A stretch of 64,000 nucleotides of DNA from Cristatella mucedo (taxonomy: Eukaryota; Bryozoa; Phylactolaemata; Cristatellidae): NCBI GenBank assembly GCA_009760855.2, contig WPIO01000042.1, forward strand, positions 1-64,000, in the 5' to 3' direction. Positions 23,545-36,544 of the stretch are shown here, in pieces; positions within the stretch are counted from its first letter, which is position 1; each line of letters opens with the position of its first letter. A model generated the notes under the pieces. It was given only the letters and a program-made list of their open reading frames with translations. It did no database searches and had not been told where the DNA came from. A program made the translations under genes and the position numbers.

Positions 23545-24256
23545 GGCGTTCCGACAAAGACCGTCCTCGGTTCATTGCTATTCTCCATCTGCACTGAGCC
23601 TCTGAGGAAAGTGATTTGACCATTGAGATCGGCTATCACATCTATTCTGACGAAACCCAGCTGTATTTGTCATTTAATCATCTGAATCAGCTGCAGCGAC
23701 TGATAAACTGGCTAATTGCCTTGTCGACATTCAATCTTGAACGTTGGCCAATTTCCTCATACTAAATTGTGATAAAACCGAACTTCTAATCGCAAGACAC
23801 TTCAAGCGTGTGTTCTGTACTAAGTGACTTTACTTCTATTTGTTAAAGCTCTAGTGCTGCTGTCATCATGTGCTCCGAATATGTGTGTCCTATGAGATAA
23901 CTCTTAAAGCTTGAAGGCTTCGTTAAAGCGACTGCTTCAACGGCTACCCATCGATTCACATCCCTGTTAAACATTCGAGACAGCCTATCCTTTTAGTTTG
24001 CAAACAGTTTTACTATACCCTTAATTCTGCCTATTCTGAACTATTGATATTCAGTTGTGGATGGTCTACCGAAAAAGCCACTAGGCCTCTGCAGCAGTTA
24101 ATGAATGTGGCTGCAAGGCTAGTCAAACAATTCCAGATGTTCAGCAATTTTTATCCGTTTCTGAAGAAATTGTGGTGGCTCCCGGTCGATCAACGGATGC
24201 AGAGCCAAATTCTAGCTCTGACTCACAGGGTCAGCCGCGGCTTTGGTCCGCCATAA
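23545..24256 (+). pseudogene. LINE-B RT and post-RT region, plus strand, decayed
   Basis: Fragments include VLGSLLFSICTEPLRKV near 23560-23615, an FNLER/LILNCDKTELLIAR-like patch near 23740-23800, and a 70-codon frame (24044-24256) with PLQQLMNVAARLV and WWLPVDQRMQSQILALTHRV. Frameshifts separate these. Confidence 0.65.
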
Positions 24257-24324
24257 ACAAACTGAAAAGGCGAGCAGAAAAAGCATAAGAATGAAAGAAT
24301 GCCACTTATACGTAGGTGGCAAGT

Positions 24325-24460
24325 ATTAATAATGATAATAGTAATGAAAATGCATTAAATATCACTCGCAGGAAACTCAATCTCTTTCTAGGCACATCAC
24401 ATTCGTTGCAAAATAAGCACGATCGAATGGTATTTATAATCGACGACAAGCACTATTCGT
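24325..24460 (-). repeat. LINE-A tail, minus strand
   Basis: AATAATGATAATAGTAATGA and AACTCAATCTCTTTCTAGGC ... GTTGCAAAATAAGCACGATC are the complement of the LINE-A tail. Confidence 0.65.
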
Positions 24461-25420
24461 GTAACACGTGCTGTCGAATTCAAATTATGAGTTCTGACGC
24501 AGCGGAATAAAACCTGCCTTGCCTGGCACCTTAGCACTGAATCATCGCGGCTAACCAGGAAGTATCAGTCATACAGGTCGTCCTGAGTCGGCAGAATGGA
24601 GCTCATGGATGTCCAACGAAATGAAGCTCAGCCGTGTCTCGCCGCCCCTGTAGACTTTCGTGAGACTCGTCTGATTTCAATAAAATTTCCTCTTCGATAC
24701 CTTTTAAGTTTTGGCGATTGAGCTAGCTTTGTATGCTCTTACAAGCTGGTGGCTGTGACTTGGTCAACGTACTCAATACTTGAAATTTGGCAAGTACTCT
24801 TGAGACTCGGACTTAGCTTTGCCTCTGATTCTAATAATAAGTTGTCAATAGTGACCGTGTAAACTTTCTCTAAACGTGCATTTCGAAATACTTTTCACGC
24901 TCAAAGAGTTTTGCAGCCCTCTACACTTTTATTTATTAAGTAGTTAATAATGAAAGGCCTTATAGAAACTTAGTCTAACAGATTGCGAACTGAGCCTCAA
25001 ACTTTTGTGTGCGATACGACGGCCTTGAAAACAGGTGAAATGGAACCAAGCAGTGGCAACGCAAGCCACAACTGAAGCCGCAACTATTGCTGCCCGTAGA
25101 GCCTCTTATTGTGACTTGAACTTCCAGAGAACCTATGGCCCATTGAACGATAAGGGCGTGTCCTTTGCTGACCTGATGCTAGCAAGCAGTTGGTTATACA
25201 GCCTGGACGAAGCTATCCAAACGAGTCTAACCAGTTGGCAGCTCCCGTCTTGGCGGCATGTTAGGCAGGTGACAGGTTTTGGAAGCCAATTTAGGCTCAA
25301 ATTCCACGGAGCTCGCCAGCCGCTGCTTGTGTCCTGCTTCGCTGGCAGCGGAAGAAGGTCAAGGCCGAGGCAACTCGGAGGCCCATCGCTTCAGGAAAGG
25401 CTCGCCTAGACCTCATCATC
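24460..25420. other. No gene recognised
   Basis: A 124-codon plus-strand frame (25035-25409) follows an AAACAG|GTGAAATGG context but has no family match I know. It is left uncalled. Confidence 0.4.
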
Positions 25421-25422
25421 AG

Positions 25423-25950
<528 letters not shown>

Positions 25951-26097
25951 TTGCTCGGGTTTGAAGAAGCTGTCAGCGTAGTATATGGGATTCGTTAGCC
26001 TCTCCTCCTCGGCTCCTCTTCGTCCGTTCACCTCGCAATTGCAGCACCTCGATGGCCTTTGGTAACAGAGCTGTGTGCTATATGTATAAACAACAAA

Positions 26098-26245
26098 TGT
26101 TAGCGGATTCAACAGCCTCAATAATATAGCGGCAGAAGAGCCTTATTGACTACCACATCCACTTGCATTGGGCAATAAAAGACCGCCGTGCAGGACTCGA
26201 AACCTCGAGTTGGGTCGTGAAGAGAGAGCACCTTACGACAGATCG
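26098..26245 (-). repeat. SINE-1 copy, minus strand
   Basis: Complement of the SINE-1 body (TATAGCGGCAGAAGAGCCTT, GGGCAATAAAAGACCGCC) and of the B-box/hairpin region (GCAGGACTCGAAACCTCG, GGGTCGTGAAGAGAGAGC). Confidence 0.75.
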
Positions 26246-27340
26246 ATTTACGTCGAAAGAGTTGCATTGTCGCTGTGAGCGTGGAAGACAACTTCGCTTG
26301 GTGGACTCAACGCTCGCTCAGTAAGGAACTCTGACTAGAGGTATCGTACCATATGAGACTAATATAACTTCTACCCAGTCCTCGCCTAGTCAGCTCCTTT
26401 TTCCAAACTGCTTTGGATTCGAAACAGAAAATGTTCATCGATGAACGGTATAAAGCTCGGTGTAAAGACGTTTTTTTTCCTTTTGCAGTCACAGAGGGAT
26501 GGTATTGTCAGCATGTATACACCAATGATTGATGCATCGGCATGAGATGAATGCCTAGATGAATGCCATCCCGCACTAGGTGCCCCCACACTAGGTCTCC
26601 GTGCAGGCAGATACGCACGTTCCAATGCACGCAGTCATGCAGATCACCACAACTTGCTGGCACATGGCCCTGCAAGTAGCCTACAAGTCTCACTTGCGGC
26701 CATTCAAGTTATCTTTGTCTCGCTACTATACCTTAAAAAAGATGCTTTAGTGCATTTTCAAAAGCCTCGGACAAGACGTCGCTGACGGATGAATTGTTTG
26801 AGAACCAACTGGCAGAAATTAGGTGCAAGCCTCGTTGCAGTTCACCAGATACTTGCTTCAGGTGCCAAGCCCTCCGCGGTTGACGGACGGTTCGTTTCCT
26901 ATCGAGGATCGCTTGCATGCGGCAATGTTACATTTAGAAAGTTTGCTGCAGTTTTTACCGCCTTCAAAATCGAATATTCGAAGCGAACATGAGCATTTTA
27001 AGCATGCTGTTTATCCGCAATCATATTCGACGGCCACACGGTCACACGCTGGTTACACGTCACACGGTCACACGCTGTCGCTGACTCGAATCCAAAGTTA
27101 TTCCATTCTTCAGGATTCTTCATTGAAAGTTCCCAAGCTTGACTTAGGGATTCTATTTCTTCAGTGTTTACTTGATATTTCTACCTGACAGGCTCAGCAA
27201 GCAGGCTCAATAAGCCGGCTTAGTGAGCAGGCCTGGAAACCAGGCTTAGTATCCAGGCACGGTAAGCAGGTTGTGCGCCAGGGTCTGCTCTGCTCCGTCC
27301 TGACCTGCCCCGCCCTGCTATGTTCCGTCCTGAGCTGCTA
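26245..27340. other. No gene recognised
   Basis: Short chance frames. An imperfect tandem run GGTCACACGCTG/GTTACACGTCACAC lies near 27040-27075, and AGCAGGCTCAATAAGCCGGC-type short repeats near 27190-27260. Confidence 0.4.
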
Positions 27341-27555
27341 CTTCCACCGCTGCTCACTGCGCTCTACTGCTCTCCGGACTCAGCTATGCTTCTCAGTTTA
27401 TCTTGGTTGTGTGAGATGACGTCAGTTGAATGCAGAATGCGTATCGAAAGCCGCTTAATTCATTTGAGTGAACGATAGCAAATTCTCCTGTGTAATATCC
27501 GTGTAGTCTTTGTCGCTTTGCGGACAAACAGACAGAGATACGTTACATTGTAATT
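27340..27555 (+). repeat. LINE-B 3' end, plus strand
   Basis: GCTGCTCACTGCGCTCTACT, GTGTGAGATGACGTCAGTTG and AACAGACAGAGATACGTTAC match the LINE-B ORF end and 3' UTR. It abuts a minus-strand LINE-B. Confidence 0.7.
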
Positions 27556-27689
27556 CGAAAATTCCCATTGCTTTAGGTCTGAACGCCGACCTGAACTTGA
27601 ACACTGTAATGAAGTACCGTGAGACACCCGCCTACTTTGGCGCACTGCAAAATTCATTTCATACGAAAGTACCTGAAACATAACAGGCT

Positions 27690-29160
27690 GAAACTGATGC
27701 AGCAGTTCAGCTAGGTACGAAGGAGCTAAGCCGTGGCGGGCCTTGTGGGTCAGCGTAAGAACTTTGTTCTGTATCCTTTGCTCAACCGGCAACCATCCTA
27801 GCTCTTTCAGCAAAGGTGACACGTGCTCAAACCGCTGGGACTTGAAGACCAGCCTTGCAGCCATATTCATAGTCCGCTGTAGTGGCATAATAGGTTTCCT
27901 TGGTAGCCCAGCCAAAAGGGAATTACAATAATCAAGCCGAGACAGAACTAAAGAGCTAGTTAAATTTGTTTACAAGCCGCTGTGGGAGACAGCTTCTAAT
28001 CTTGGATAGGGATCGGATGTGATGGCTAGCTGTAGCGGCAGTCTTCTGAATGAAGCTTTTGAAATTGAGGCAGCTGTCGAACACGACACCTAGATTATGA
28101 GCACGTGGTGAACGTCGCACAATAGCATCACCTATTAGAACAGCAAAGCCTTTTAATCCAGCCACACGCTCAGGGTGTCCTATGAGCAGCAGTTCGGTTT
28201 TATCGTCATTTAATTTCAGGAAGTTTTCCGACATCCAGGATCGAATATTGGCAAGGCAAGCATTCAGTTTCTCAGTTGCTGCAGCAGATTCCGACGGTTT
28301 GACTGACAAATACAACTGAGTATCGTCAGCATAGAAGTGATATCCTATTCCATGGGCCTTAATCACTTTTCCCAGAGGTTGTGTATAAATGGAGAACAGC
28401 AAGTGACCGAGTACAGACCCTTGAGGGACTCCACAGGTGACCCTTCTCATGTCTGAGACCTGACCCCCACACGACACGGATTGAACACGATCAGACAAGT
28501 ATGATTTAAACCACGCCAGTGCTTCGTCTGCCAGCCCGATCGTTGTTCTCAATCGTTCAAGTAGAACTTCGTGATCAATGGTGTCGAAGGCAGCAGACAG
28601 ATCTAGCAGAGCTAGGGCAGTGACATTCCCGTCGTCGTTGCCACGTAGAATGTCATTGTTAACACGGAGGAGAGCATTTTCAATAGAGTGCTGCCTCTTG
28701 AACCCTGATTGAAATGTTTCAGACATTCCATTATTTTCAATATGTTCAACTAGCTGCTTAGCAACAATTTTTTCAAGAATCTTTGATAAGAACGGAAGAA
28801 GGGAAACTGGACGATAGTTTGCTAGGACCTCTGTGTCTAATCCAGGCTTTTTAAGAATAGGTCTAACGATTGCCGATTTGAAGGACTTGGGGACGACCCC
28901 TTTTCCCAAAGAAGCATTAAAAATCTTGGTTGCGGCAGGGCTAAGTTGGTCTGCAAGTGAAGACTACAGAGATGAAGGTAGAGGGTCTTCAGGAGACGAG
29001 CTCTTTTTGCTAGACCTTATTAAGGCAGCCACATCAGAGGCAGAAACATCGGAGAACCTTTTAAGAAAGGTCACAGGTTTTTTCAGCTCCCCCAAGAAAC
29101 TAAACCTTCCACTGTTTGAAAAATGTTGTCTCAGCGGAGGAATAGCAGCACCGGCTCGAA
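27690..29160 (-). mobile_element. LINE-B reverse transcriptase, longest copy in the window
   Basis: A 317-codon minus-strand frame (28909-27956) shows the RT blocks in order: [69 protein letters not shown], catalytic [26 protein letters not shown] and [10 protein letters not shown] second frame (27915-27460) continues with MNMAARLVFKSQRFEHVSPL and GWLPVEQRIQNKVLTLTHKA. They are separated by one stop or shift near 27950. Upstream to 29160 the frame continues (KKPVTFLKRFSDVSASDVAA). Endonuclease and 3' tail are missing in this orientation. It is a CR1/L2-like non-LTR retrotransposon RT, by motif. Confidence 0.85.
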
Positions 29161-29838
29161 GCTGATATCGAATAAAAGCGTGCGATTAACCTCATTACTT
29201 CCAATACTTATTCACTTTTCCATGCCTTAGCGTCATAGAAAAGAGACTAGGAACTAGGAAGGGACTAGGAAGATTTATAAGGAGCTCACTAGTAGTCGTT
29301 ATCGTCCCTTCCCGTTGCGAAGATTTTGCGATCTTAAGAAATCAGCACTTCAGATTAAAATAAAACAAAGCCTTAGCTAAATCAGCAGTTGCCAATAAAT
29401 TCGAGGCAGAACTCGATTCCCGTGGACCACAAAGAATTTCCAGCCGACAGACAAGTGCCTACGACCTGGTTCGTGAAGTGAGGCCGCACCGAGGGCTAAG
29501 ATCCGGAAACCTATCGTCGTAGTCATGAACTGCCAGCACCTTGCCCCCAGTCTAAGACGCAAAGACCTATATTCTCAGTCGGGAAGTGCGAGCGTATAGT
29601 CCCTAGGCTAAGACGTATCTACGAGACATATCTTTGTAGCTCCTCTATGCGATGCAGGTACGCTGATGGTGCTGGCAACCGTCGCTGCCCGCGCTGCAGT
29701 GAAAGCCGCAAAACTTGATCGGCTGGCTCATCAGCTCAGTCCTCAGCTGCGCTACGGATACGTCTTGATCTGCTTACTTTGCGACAATTCTTGACGGTCT
29801 GTACTCGCTGGCTACCGTAACCAATCGTGCCTCCTTTG
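29160..29838. other. No gene recognised
   Basis: Unique-looking sequence with chance frames only. Confidence 0.45.
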
Positions 29839-29925
29839 CAGCAGATGTAAAATGTTTAGAAATAGATTAAGTTCTCTGAGGGCTCGCTATGTAAATTTAT
29901 TCTTTTTATTATTATTATTTTATGG
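29838..29925 (+). repeat. Solo LINE-A tail
   Basis: TTTGCAGCAGATGTAAAATG, ATTAAGTTCTCTGAGGGCTC and TTTTTATTATTATTATTTT. Confidence 0.7.
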
Positions 29926-30711
29926 ACTTTTGGTCACTGCTAGGTTGCCTGTCAATCCCATCTCCTAATCTCAGCGACACTAGAGGCAGCCAGCTCTTAA
30001 TCGCAGCGATGTGACAGATGTCAGCAAGTGCTCGGGATCGACAGACGATTTAGCACCACGCCCATTATGTTGAGACATCCGCAGAGGCAGGAAGGCACGG
30101 AGGCAGGCTGCCAAGTGGTGGTGTCATGTCTTAACCGGTGAACGGACGGCGGTTGCTAAGTAGGAACTTGATGTGGTGGGGTATTATGCCAGACGTTCTC
30201 GTTCGCTCTCAAGCTCGAGTGCAGACCAGTGTCTCCGCCGGCCCGCGCGTTCAGGGAGTCAATGCCGACAGCTGTTGCAGCGCGACCGCAGACGTACAAA
30301 AGATCTGCTAACCGACGGTCACGGAGTAGGAATGCTTCGGGAATTTGGGCGAATGCATGCAGCCAGCGAGGAGTGGCTAGCCGCGCGACGGCCCTCAGGG
30401 GAGATGACACTAACAGGTTTGACCAAGTCCTGTCTTTAGTCAAGCGATGAGGCCATCAGTAATCGTTCTTAATAGGCGGCTGCCCTAGATGCCCGGCGGG
30501 GGCGATCCGTGGCCATATTCTCGGCGCTTCACGGAGGCCATTTTTGCAGCAGCACTCGCTACGCATCAGCTGAGTCGAGCTCGCCGGCCGGCCGGCCAAT
30601 GCATCGGCATATGCACTGCCAATGCCCTGCCTACGGCCTACCCACAGCCGCACGTCAACGACCGAGCTCGGTTCAATCAGGTCGTGGAGAGAAAAGAAAA
30701 TATCGTTCATT
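29925..30711. other. GC-richer sequence, no gene recognised
   Basis: Contains CGCCGGCCGGCCGGCC near 30580-30596 and several short open frames on both strands that overlap each other. No family signal and no convincing splice sites. Confidence 0.4.
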
Positions 30712-30840
30712 AGCATAGCGCCGCAAGAGAGCTCAATCTCTATTCAGGCGCTACACATGTGCAAAGGGGCTCGAGTCCGCGACCTCGGCCAGACCTTGGT
30801 CGGGGCGAGCACCTTAGCCGCTGGGCCAAACCGGCTCCAG
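30711..30840 (-). mobile_element. SINE-2 copy, minus strand
   Basis: From the right: complement of the head (CTTAGCCGCTGGGCCAAACC), of the middle (GACCTTGGTCGGGGCGAG), of the B box (GGGCTCGAGTCC), and a tail with GAGAGCTCAATCTCTATTCA. Confidence 0.8.
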
Positions 30841-30904
30841 TGAAACTTGGCTGCTTTCCGTGGCTACGTGCTTTCGCCATATTGCGACATGCCAATGACA
30901 CTGG

Positions 30905-31415
30905 GTAATAATAATAATAATAATAATAATAATTCACTTGATAAAGCGCCCTCAGAGAACTTAATCTCTCTCTAGGCGCTTTACATTTGTTGTAAAGTGA
31001 AATGCAATTGAATGGTAAGTAAAATCATGCTTGAAAAAACAAACGAGATGAATAATATGGTTAGGGGTGACATGCACAGGGTCAGCATGCAAATGTGGTT
31101 AGTGGCAGCATGCACAGTGTCAGCACGCATAAGCACATCAAGGACGAATCACAGGGACCCACTAAATGCTGTCCTAAATAGGTGTGTTTTTAGGTTCCTT
31201 TTAAATGTGGTCAGGTCAGGGGATGTTCTGACGCAGGTCGGGAGGGAGTTCCAGGCTTTGGGAGCATATGAACTAAATGCACGGTCTCCAAAGGATTTGA
31301 GGTTTGTATGAGGTATTTCTAGACTGTTGGATTCCGAGAAGCGGGTGGTACGATGCTTGGCCTGATGGGGTAGTATATCTGACAGATAGGCTGGAGCCAT
31401 AGAATAAAGGGACCT
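30905..31415 (-). mobile_element. LINE-A 3' end, minus strand
   Basis: (AAT)n, terminal hairpin block and full 3' UTR, then a minus-strand frame (to 31149) reading LYSMAPAYLSDILPHQAKHR ... FRTAFSGSL. It is 5'-truncated near 31415. It is nearly identical in the shared part to the copy at 20315-20812, suggesting recent activity. Confidence 0.85.
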
Positions 31416-32345
31416 GTAGCGCTTGGGCATCTCCTTTGGAGACTCGGTGAATTATCGATTGAGGGAATACTCTTTAGCCATTCGCCGCAAGTAAGTTTAT
31501 GCGGAAGGACGAGCGTCTCAATCTTCCTTAAAACTGTGACAGCGCTGCAGAGCGTCTCGAGTTACATTTTGGTACTGAAGTTCTCACTGGGTAGTTTTTC
31601 GACAGAGCCGAAGCAATTTGATGTTGTCCAGGTATTTTGCGCAGTAGCTGAGAGATATTGCAGCATCTCCTGCACCTGGAAGTGCGAAGGGGGCTAGGAG
31701 GCGCACCTGCAGGTCCCACCCAGAAAGTGCTCGATTCAGATCGCCGTCCAGAAAAATAGCAAAGCCCCAACAAGGGGGGCTGGTTCTTTGCCTGCATTCT
31801 GACGGCTACCAATTCGTTTAAATTGCTAGCTAGCCGGCCGAGCGTTGCATTGGCCTCTGCAAGCGCTACTGTGATTCAGCATGAAGAAGTAAAGCTACGT
31901 AAGCTAAATGAAGCGACTGCTTCGGTTAGCAGAGACCAGAGACTTCTCAGCCTATTGGCCAAGTATTTCATTTGCATCGCGTCATGCCATTTCTCCAATG
32001 CTCATCAAGGTCAACCTTCCAAATTCTCTGAGTGCAAGTCTCTAAATAGGAGCCATCAATGATATGCTATGTTTTTTTACTCTATTATATAAATATGTAT
32101 TATATATAATTTCTTTTTATTGCGCCCTACGAGAACTTAATAATCTATTACGCATGGAATATAAGGGCTGCCAAATGAGTACACAGAGGAGGGGAGGGAT
32201 AGATACCTCGACGCCGGTAGCCGTCTACAGTGTGTAGACTGGGCATGGCCGGCGTGGTTTGCAGAATAAAGTCCTTGGTATTGGAGCCAGCAGACTTATT
32301 ACTTGGTCGTGCTACCCATTCCGACGACAGGTCATGCGGAGGGCT
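31415..32345. other. No gene recognised
   Basis: Chance frames only. An AT-rich patch with TATATAAATATGTATTATA is at 32085-32110. Confidence 0.4.
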
Positions 32346-32810
32346 GTCACACATCGTCATTTAATTTGAGAACGTTCGCTGCCATCCATGTGTGAATGTC
32401 AGACACACATGCAGCAAGGGACTCTAGAGAGTTTGTCGTGCTGGAGGGCTGGGAGTGATCTAAACAAAGGTAAAACTGAGTGCAATCTTCATAGAAGTGA
32501 AAGCCTATATTGTGCTTAGTGATCACGTCAGCGAGAAGAGTATAAACTGCGAAGAGAGACGAACAAAGCACAGAGCCCTGAGATAGGGGTCCATCCAGAA
32601 GGGATCTTACGCCTGCTACCTTAGGGTACTATTTTAGGGATTGACTCTTTCATCTTGTCTATCCGTTTTGCTGAAAACGAAGCTAGAGAAGCTATAAGCT
32701 AGATCACCATAAGGATCATATGTTAAGGAGCCAAGGCTAACCTGGGAATGGTTAAGGAGATGTTTGATCGTGACATCACAGATTTTGGATTTTGAACCTC
32801 TGATACAAAA
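32345..32810 (-). pseudogene. LINE-A RT fragments, minus strand
   Basis: A minus-strand frame 32571-32347 reads SSLFAVYTLLADVITKHNIG, FHFYEDCTQFYLCLDHSQPS with the catalytic YADD changed to YEDC, so the RT is dead. The pre-RT block (SSFVFSKTDRQDERVNP) is at 32634-32770, with the stretch between deleted. Confidence 0.7.
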
Positions 32811-35100
32811 TCCGGTGCCTTTCGTCTGCCGGTGTATACGGCAACTCGGGTGTGACTGAGCCAGGTCGCGAAGTCTGCAGGCCGACGGTGGCGGCCAATC
32901 GGGGCGAAGTTCAGCACTGCGGCCTGTCCTGTGAGGCCAGTAGACTGATAAGCAGGTGTCGTGCCAGGCCGATGATGGTGGCAGGGGACATTTGTCCATG
33001 GCTGACCACTACCTGACGAACAGCGCCGACTTCCGGGGCTTGCCGTGTCATCTCGCCGAGCGACTAAAGTCTGGCGGCTAAAGTCTGTTCGATCCAAGCA
33101 CTGTGTGCAAGGAGCGAGGCTTCGAACGAGACGCCCCGACCGGAATTAGTGGCCGCAGCTGCCAAATATGCAGGCTATGCAGCTGCCTATACGACATCGC
33201 CGTTTTACCCAGGATCCGTCGGTTATTCAGTTGAATAATTCGATTGGAAAAAGAGAATTAAATCGCCATCACTCGAACATGCCGTTCTGAACGACCAGCG
33301 TTTCTGTGCCTGCTCTTCTTCCGATAGGCAGGTGGCACGGTCAAAGTGCAAAGTGCTGTCACTTCTGCCCTTCTGGGTAGCAACCCCTGTTACTTGCTCA
33401 GCTACTCCGAGCTCATGACTTGTAGGCAAGCAGTCAATCTAGGTTGTCAGGCCAGGTGCGATCTGTAACTGCTTCTGGGAATAAACCATGCTAAACATTC
33501 TGGTCATACTGTAATCGCTGGTTAAGTAGACCTTTACACTTCACTGCCTATAGCGTTGATACATAAGTTGATAGTTCTTTGAAGAGCTCTTCGAATAGGT
33601 GGAGGTTAGTGCTCTTTTGAAGCTCTTCTGATACGTTGCCGCATTTGAGGGACATACGAACGTACGGTGCTGACTGACGCACACTTGTTTCGAGAGGGGG
33701 CGATTCTTTTTAAGATCTCCAGTCTATTGTTACGGGTGCGTGGCCGGTACTCCTGGACGAGTGAATGGACTTATATTGATCTATTCCGAATTAGTTTAAC
33801 TATTTTTAGCTTATAAGAATGCACAGACCTTCGAAGCTAAACTGATATATTTTTTCTTAAATAACAATATTAACCGGTAGGCGCTCATTGAATTCAACTG
33901 ATGAGCTGACAAACTGAACCGGCAACTAATCAACCTACACGGAGTTGCAGTAAACTTACACTCGATCTGGCCCTAGTCATGCCCGAGTCCAGTCGCGCTT
34001 TCACTCTGCACGGTCTACACAAGGTCGAGGCGGCTCCAATTTAAAGGTGAAAAAATGGCGGCCAGGAGCATTCTCTTCGTCAGCGACCGCTGCAGGTGCA
34101 GCGGTCGCTGCGCTTCAGCAGAAACTACGCCTCTACGCCTCAGCCTCTGTGCCAATCAGGCGGCTCCTGCAATTCCTAGAGCGAATGCACTTCGTAAGTA
34201 CGACACATTTTTTTGATAGTTTACCTCTATCGAAGGTTCTAGTGTTTGGCTAGCCCCGTCACTTGATGTTGCGTATCCGGATTCTGTGCATCTGCGTCCG
34301 GCTCCAACTGCCACACGTGAGCCTCAACTGCGATTAAGTATCCGCAGTCGGCGATGAATTTTCTGCCGCGTTTGATCATTTAAATGCAAGAATTTGATCA
34401 TGTGTCTCCTTTCAGTGTAGTCTCCTTGCTATGTACGGTTGGCGGTGTAATCAAAGGGCACCGCATTCTTACTCGAGCCCGCCGCGGCTCGGCTCCTCCG
34501 TACCAAGTACAACTACTGCACGGCGCACTGCTCTAGCCTCCGTAGTGTAGTCGGGTCCTCTCTCAGAACAATAAATTACCTGCCTGTAAACACCTATTCT
34601 CCTAAAGGCGGTCATCGGCAGAACCTTTTTCTGTGAAGGTTCTTGACTGCAGGAGCATTGGACTTGCATTAAATTCGTTCAACCATAGCTTCGTCTCTTC
34701 GGCTCCTGACTCCGGCATACAGCGACTTCCGGCCGTCCTCAACAACGACTCGTAGTCCTTCCACGATTGTCCACCTGATTCAGCCACGCCTCACACTTTC
34801 TCCTCTTGGCATGAGATGACGTCTGCTGACTGCCGTAGGCACATCGCTAATGCCTGCGGCTGAGAGTCCGCTGTAGGAAACTCTGCGCGGCTACCATGTC
34901 GGCTTTGCGGACCTACGGATGGAGATACGCATTCGCATTTAAGGTTTGCCAGTATCTTCTATAAAGTCAATCTTCTGATCTTCTTCCTTTCTTCGGGCAC
35001 TGCTTATGGAATCTTGCTCCTGACCTCTGCAGCCGAGATTGGTCTATCCTGTTTTACTCTCTCGCCCGATTATCTCCCCTCTCGCACCGCTTCTAGCTTC
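32810..35100. other. No gene recognised
   Basis: Mixed sequence before the CpG-rich region. No exon or RNA gene was recognised. Confidence 0.4.
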
Positions 35101-35479
35101 TTCCCGTCCCGCTGATGGGCGTGGCCTTTTTGTCTATGGGTACCCAGCTTCCGGCCCTTCGCTTCTCCAGCTCTCTTCATCGGCAGCTGCGGCATCGCTA
35201 TCCCCTCCCTCCCCTCCTCCCCGCTGCATTCACCACTGCCTTCATCGTCTCCTACCGTTCATCCAAGTCCGGTGGCGACTGCGACAGTTAATCTCAGCTG
35301 CACACAAGTCGCGCATGCAGGATTCTTTGGCGAGACATTCAGGAAAAGCGAGCGCCACGCCCCCCCCCCGATTCTCCCAAAAGCTGCCTGCGAGCAGCAG
35401 CTGCAGGAAAGTCAAGCCGCAGGAAGCCGCTGGGTAAGCTGGGTAAAGGGCTCGGCTTCTTCTGCTTCTTGTGCTCCAC

Positions 35480-36089
35480 CCGTTCACCTTGTCAAGCTTC
35501 ACCCGAGCGAGCTGCGACCGCGACTGGTGCGTGAACTTTTTCAAGTTTCTTTCTTGCCTTGTCAATTCGTTTTCGCTTCATTAGCCGGGCAGCGGCGAGC
35601 GAATTCGTACAGCGTTCGCGCCCCCGTTCGGCACTCGGCAGCGCTCGCTCGCTCGCCGCCATTCGGCGACGGCGGCGGCCGGGCGCCAGCCGCGGCGAGA
35701 TCGCGCGAGCGCGAGGAGCTCTCGCGCGTCGCCACTGGCTGCCGCGAACGGCCTTCGCCAGCGACCGCCCGACGAGTGCGCTGTGCGAGGAAATCGGCGC
35801 GCCTCGCCACCCAAGCGCTGCTGTCAGCAGCCGTCAGATTTAAAAAAAAAGATTTAAGAAGAAGGAAAACGGTGTGACCAGTGGCGGTAGCGACCTTTTG
35901 ACCGGCGGTGACCGCCTCCTCGGGAACCATTCAAGAGGCTACGCCAGTAGTACTCCGACTGCATCTGGCGTCCGCTGAACGAAGCCGTTGTTGGCGAAGA
36001 TACGCAGGAGTCGCCGCAAACGCGGGAAACGAAGGCAGCCAGTCTTGTGAGTCAGTCGCGCCAGTTTTTCGCCACCGATATCGCTGTGG

Positions 36090-36121
<32 letters not shown>

Positions 36122-36410
36122 GCGACGGCGACGGCACGGTGGTGCGAGACGTCCCGACTTCTGCCCGGCTTCCTGTCCGCAACGCTGCGAGAAAAAGCCT
36201 CGGGTGACTGTCGTCAGGCGACTGCCACAGCGTCGGTGCGACTGCCAGCGTCACGAGTCTTTGCCTCCGAGTCTCCGAGTCTCTGCGCTGCTGCTGCTGC
36301 TGCGCGCGAGCTGAAGCCTGCGGTTCTTTCAAGCTCTGCTGATGAAGTCCCGCCCTTCGAAAAGCTCCTGGCACTCTAGGCAAGCTGACGGACGTGGGCC
36401 ACAATCGCCG
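35480..36410. promoter_or_regulatory. CpG-rich block 1 (possible promoter or untranslated first exon)
   Basis: The GC content and CpG density rise sharply (for example GGCGACGGCGGCGGCCGGGC near 35665 and (GGC)n(GACGGC)n at 36087-36136). Several overlapping open frames on both strands are what GC-rich DNA produces by chance. It lies 1.6-2.5 kb before the ClC-2-like start exon on the same side. It may be a promoter for that gene or a divergent one. No transcription start can be read from sequence alone. Confidence 0.45.
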
Positions 36411-36544
36411 CCGGGTACAGGACAGTCCCGCGTGACGTGCAGTTGTCGTGAAATAGTTGTACGGCTGCCGTTTTACAGCAGCACGATTAGAATCGGTGCA
36501 TTTGAATACATGTTACACAAATGCACTTGCATCTTTATCGCTTC

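Noticed and set aside
25035-25409. 124-codon plus-strand frame just before the (TC)n tract
   Set aside because: No known family and no donor in a sensible place; it could be chance. RNA evidence would be needed to call it.
26823-27188. 121-codon plus-strand frame, considered as a ClC C-terminal or CBS exon
   Set aside because: No CBS-domain pattern and no fit to ClC C-terminal segments. It runs into short tandem repeats.
27340-29160. Twin-priming inversion for the LINE-B pair
   Set aside because: In a 5' inversion of a plus-strand insertion the inverted part would lie to the left of the 3' end. Here it lies to the right, so two events are more likely.
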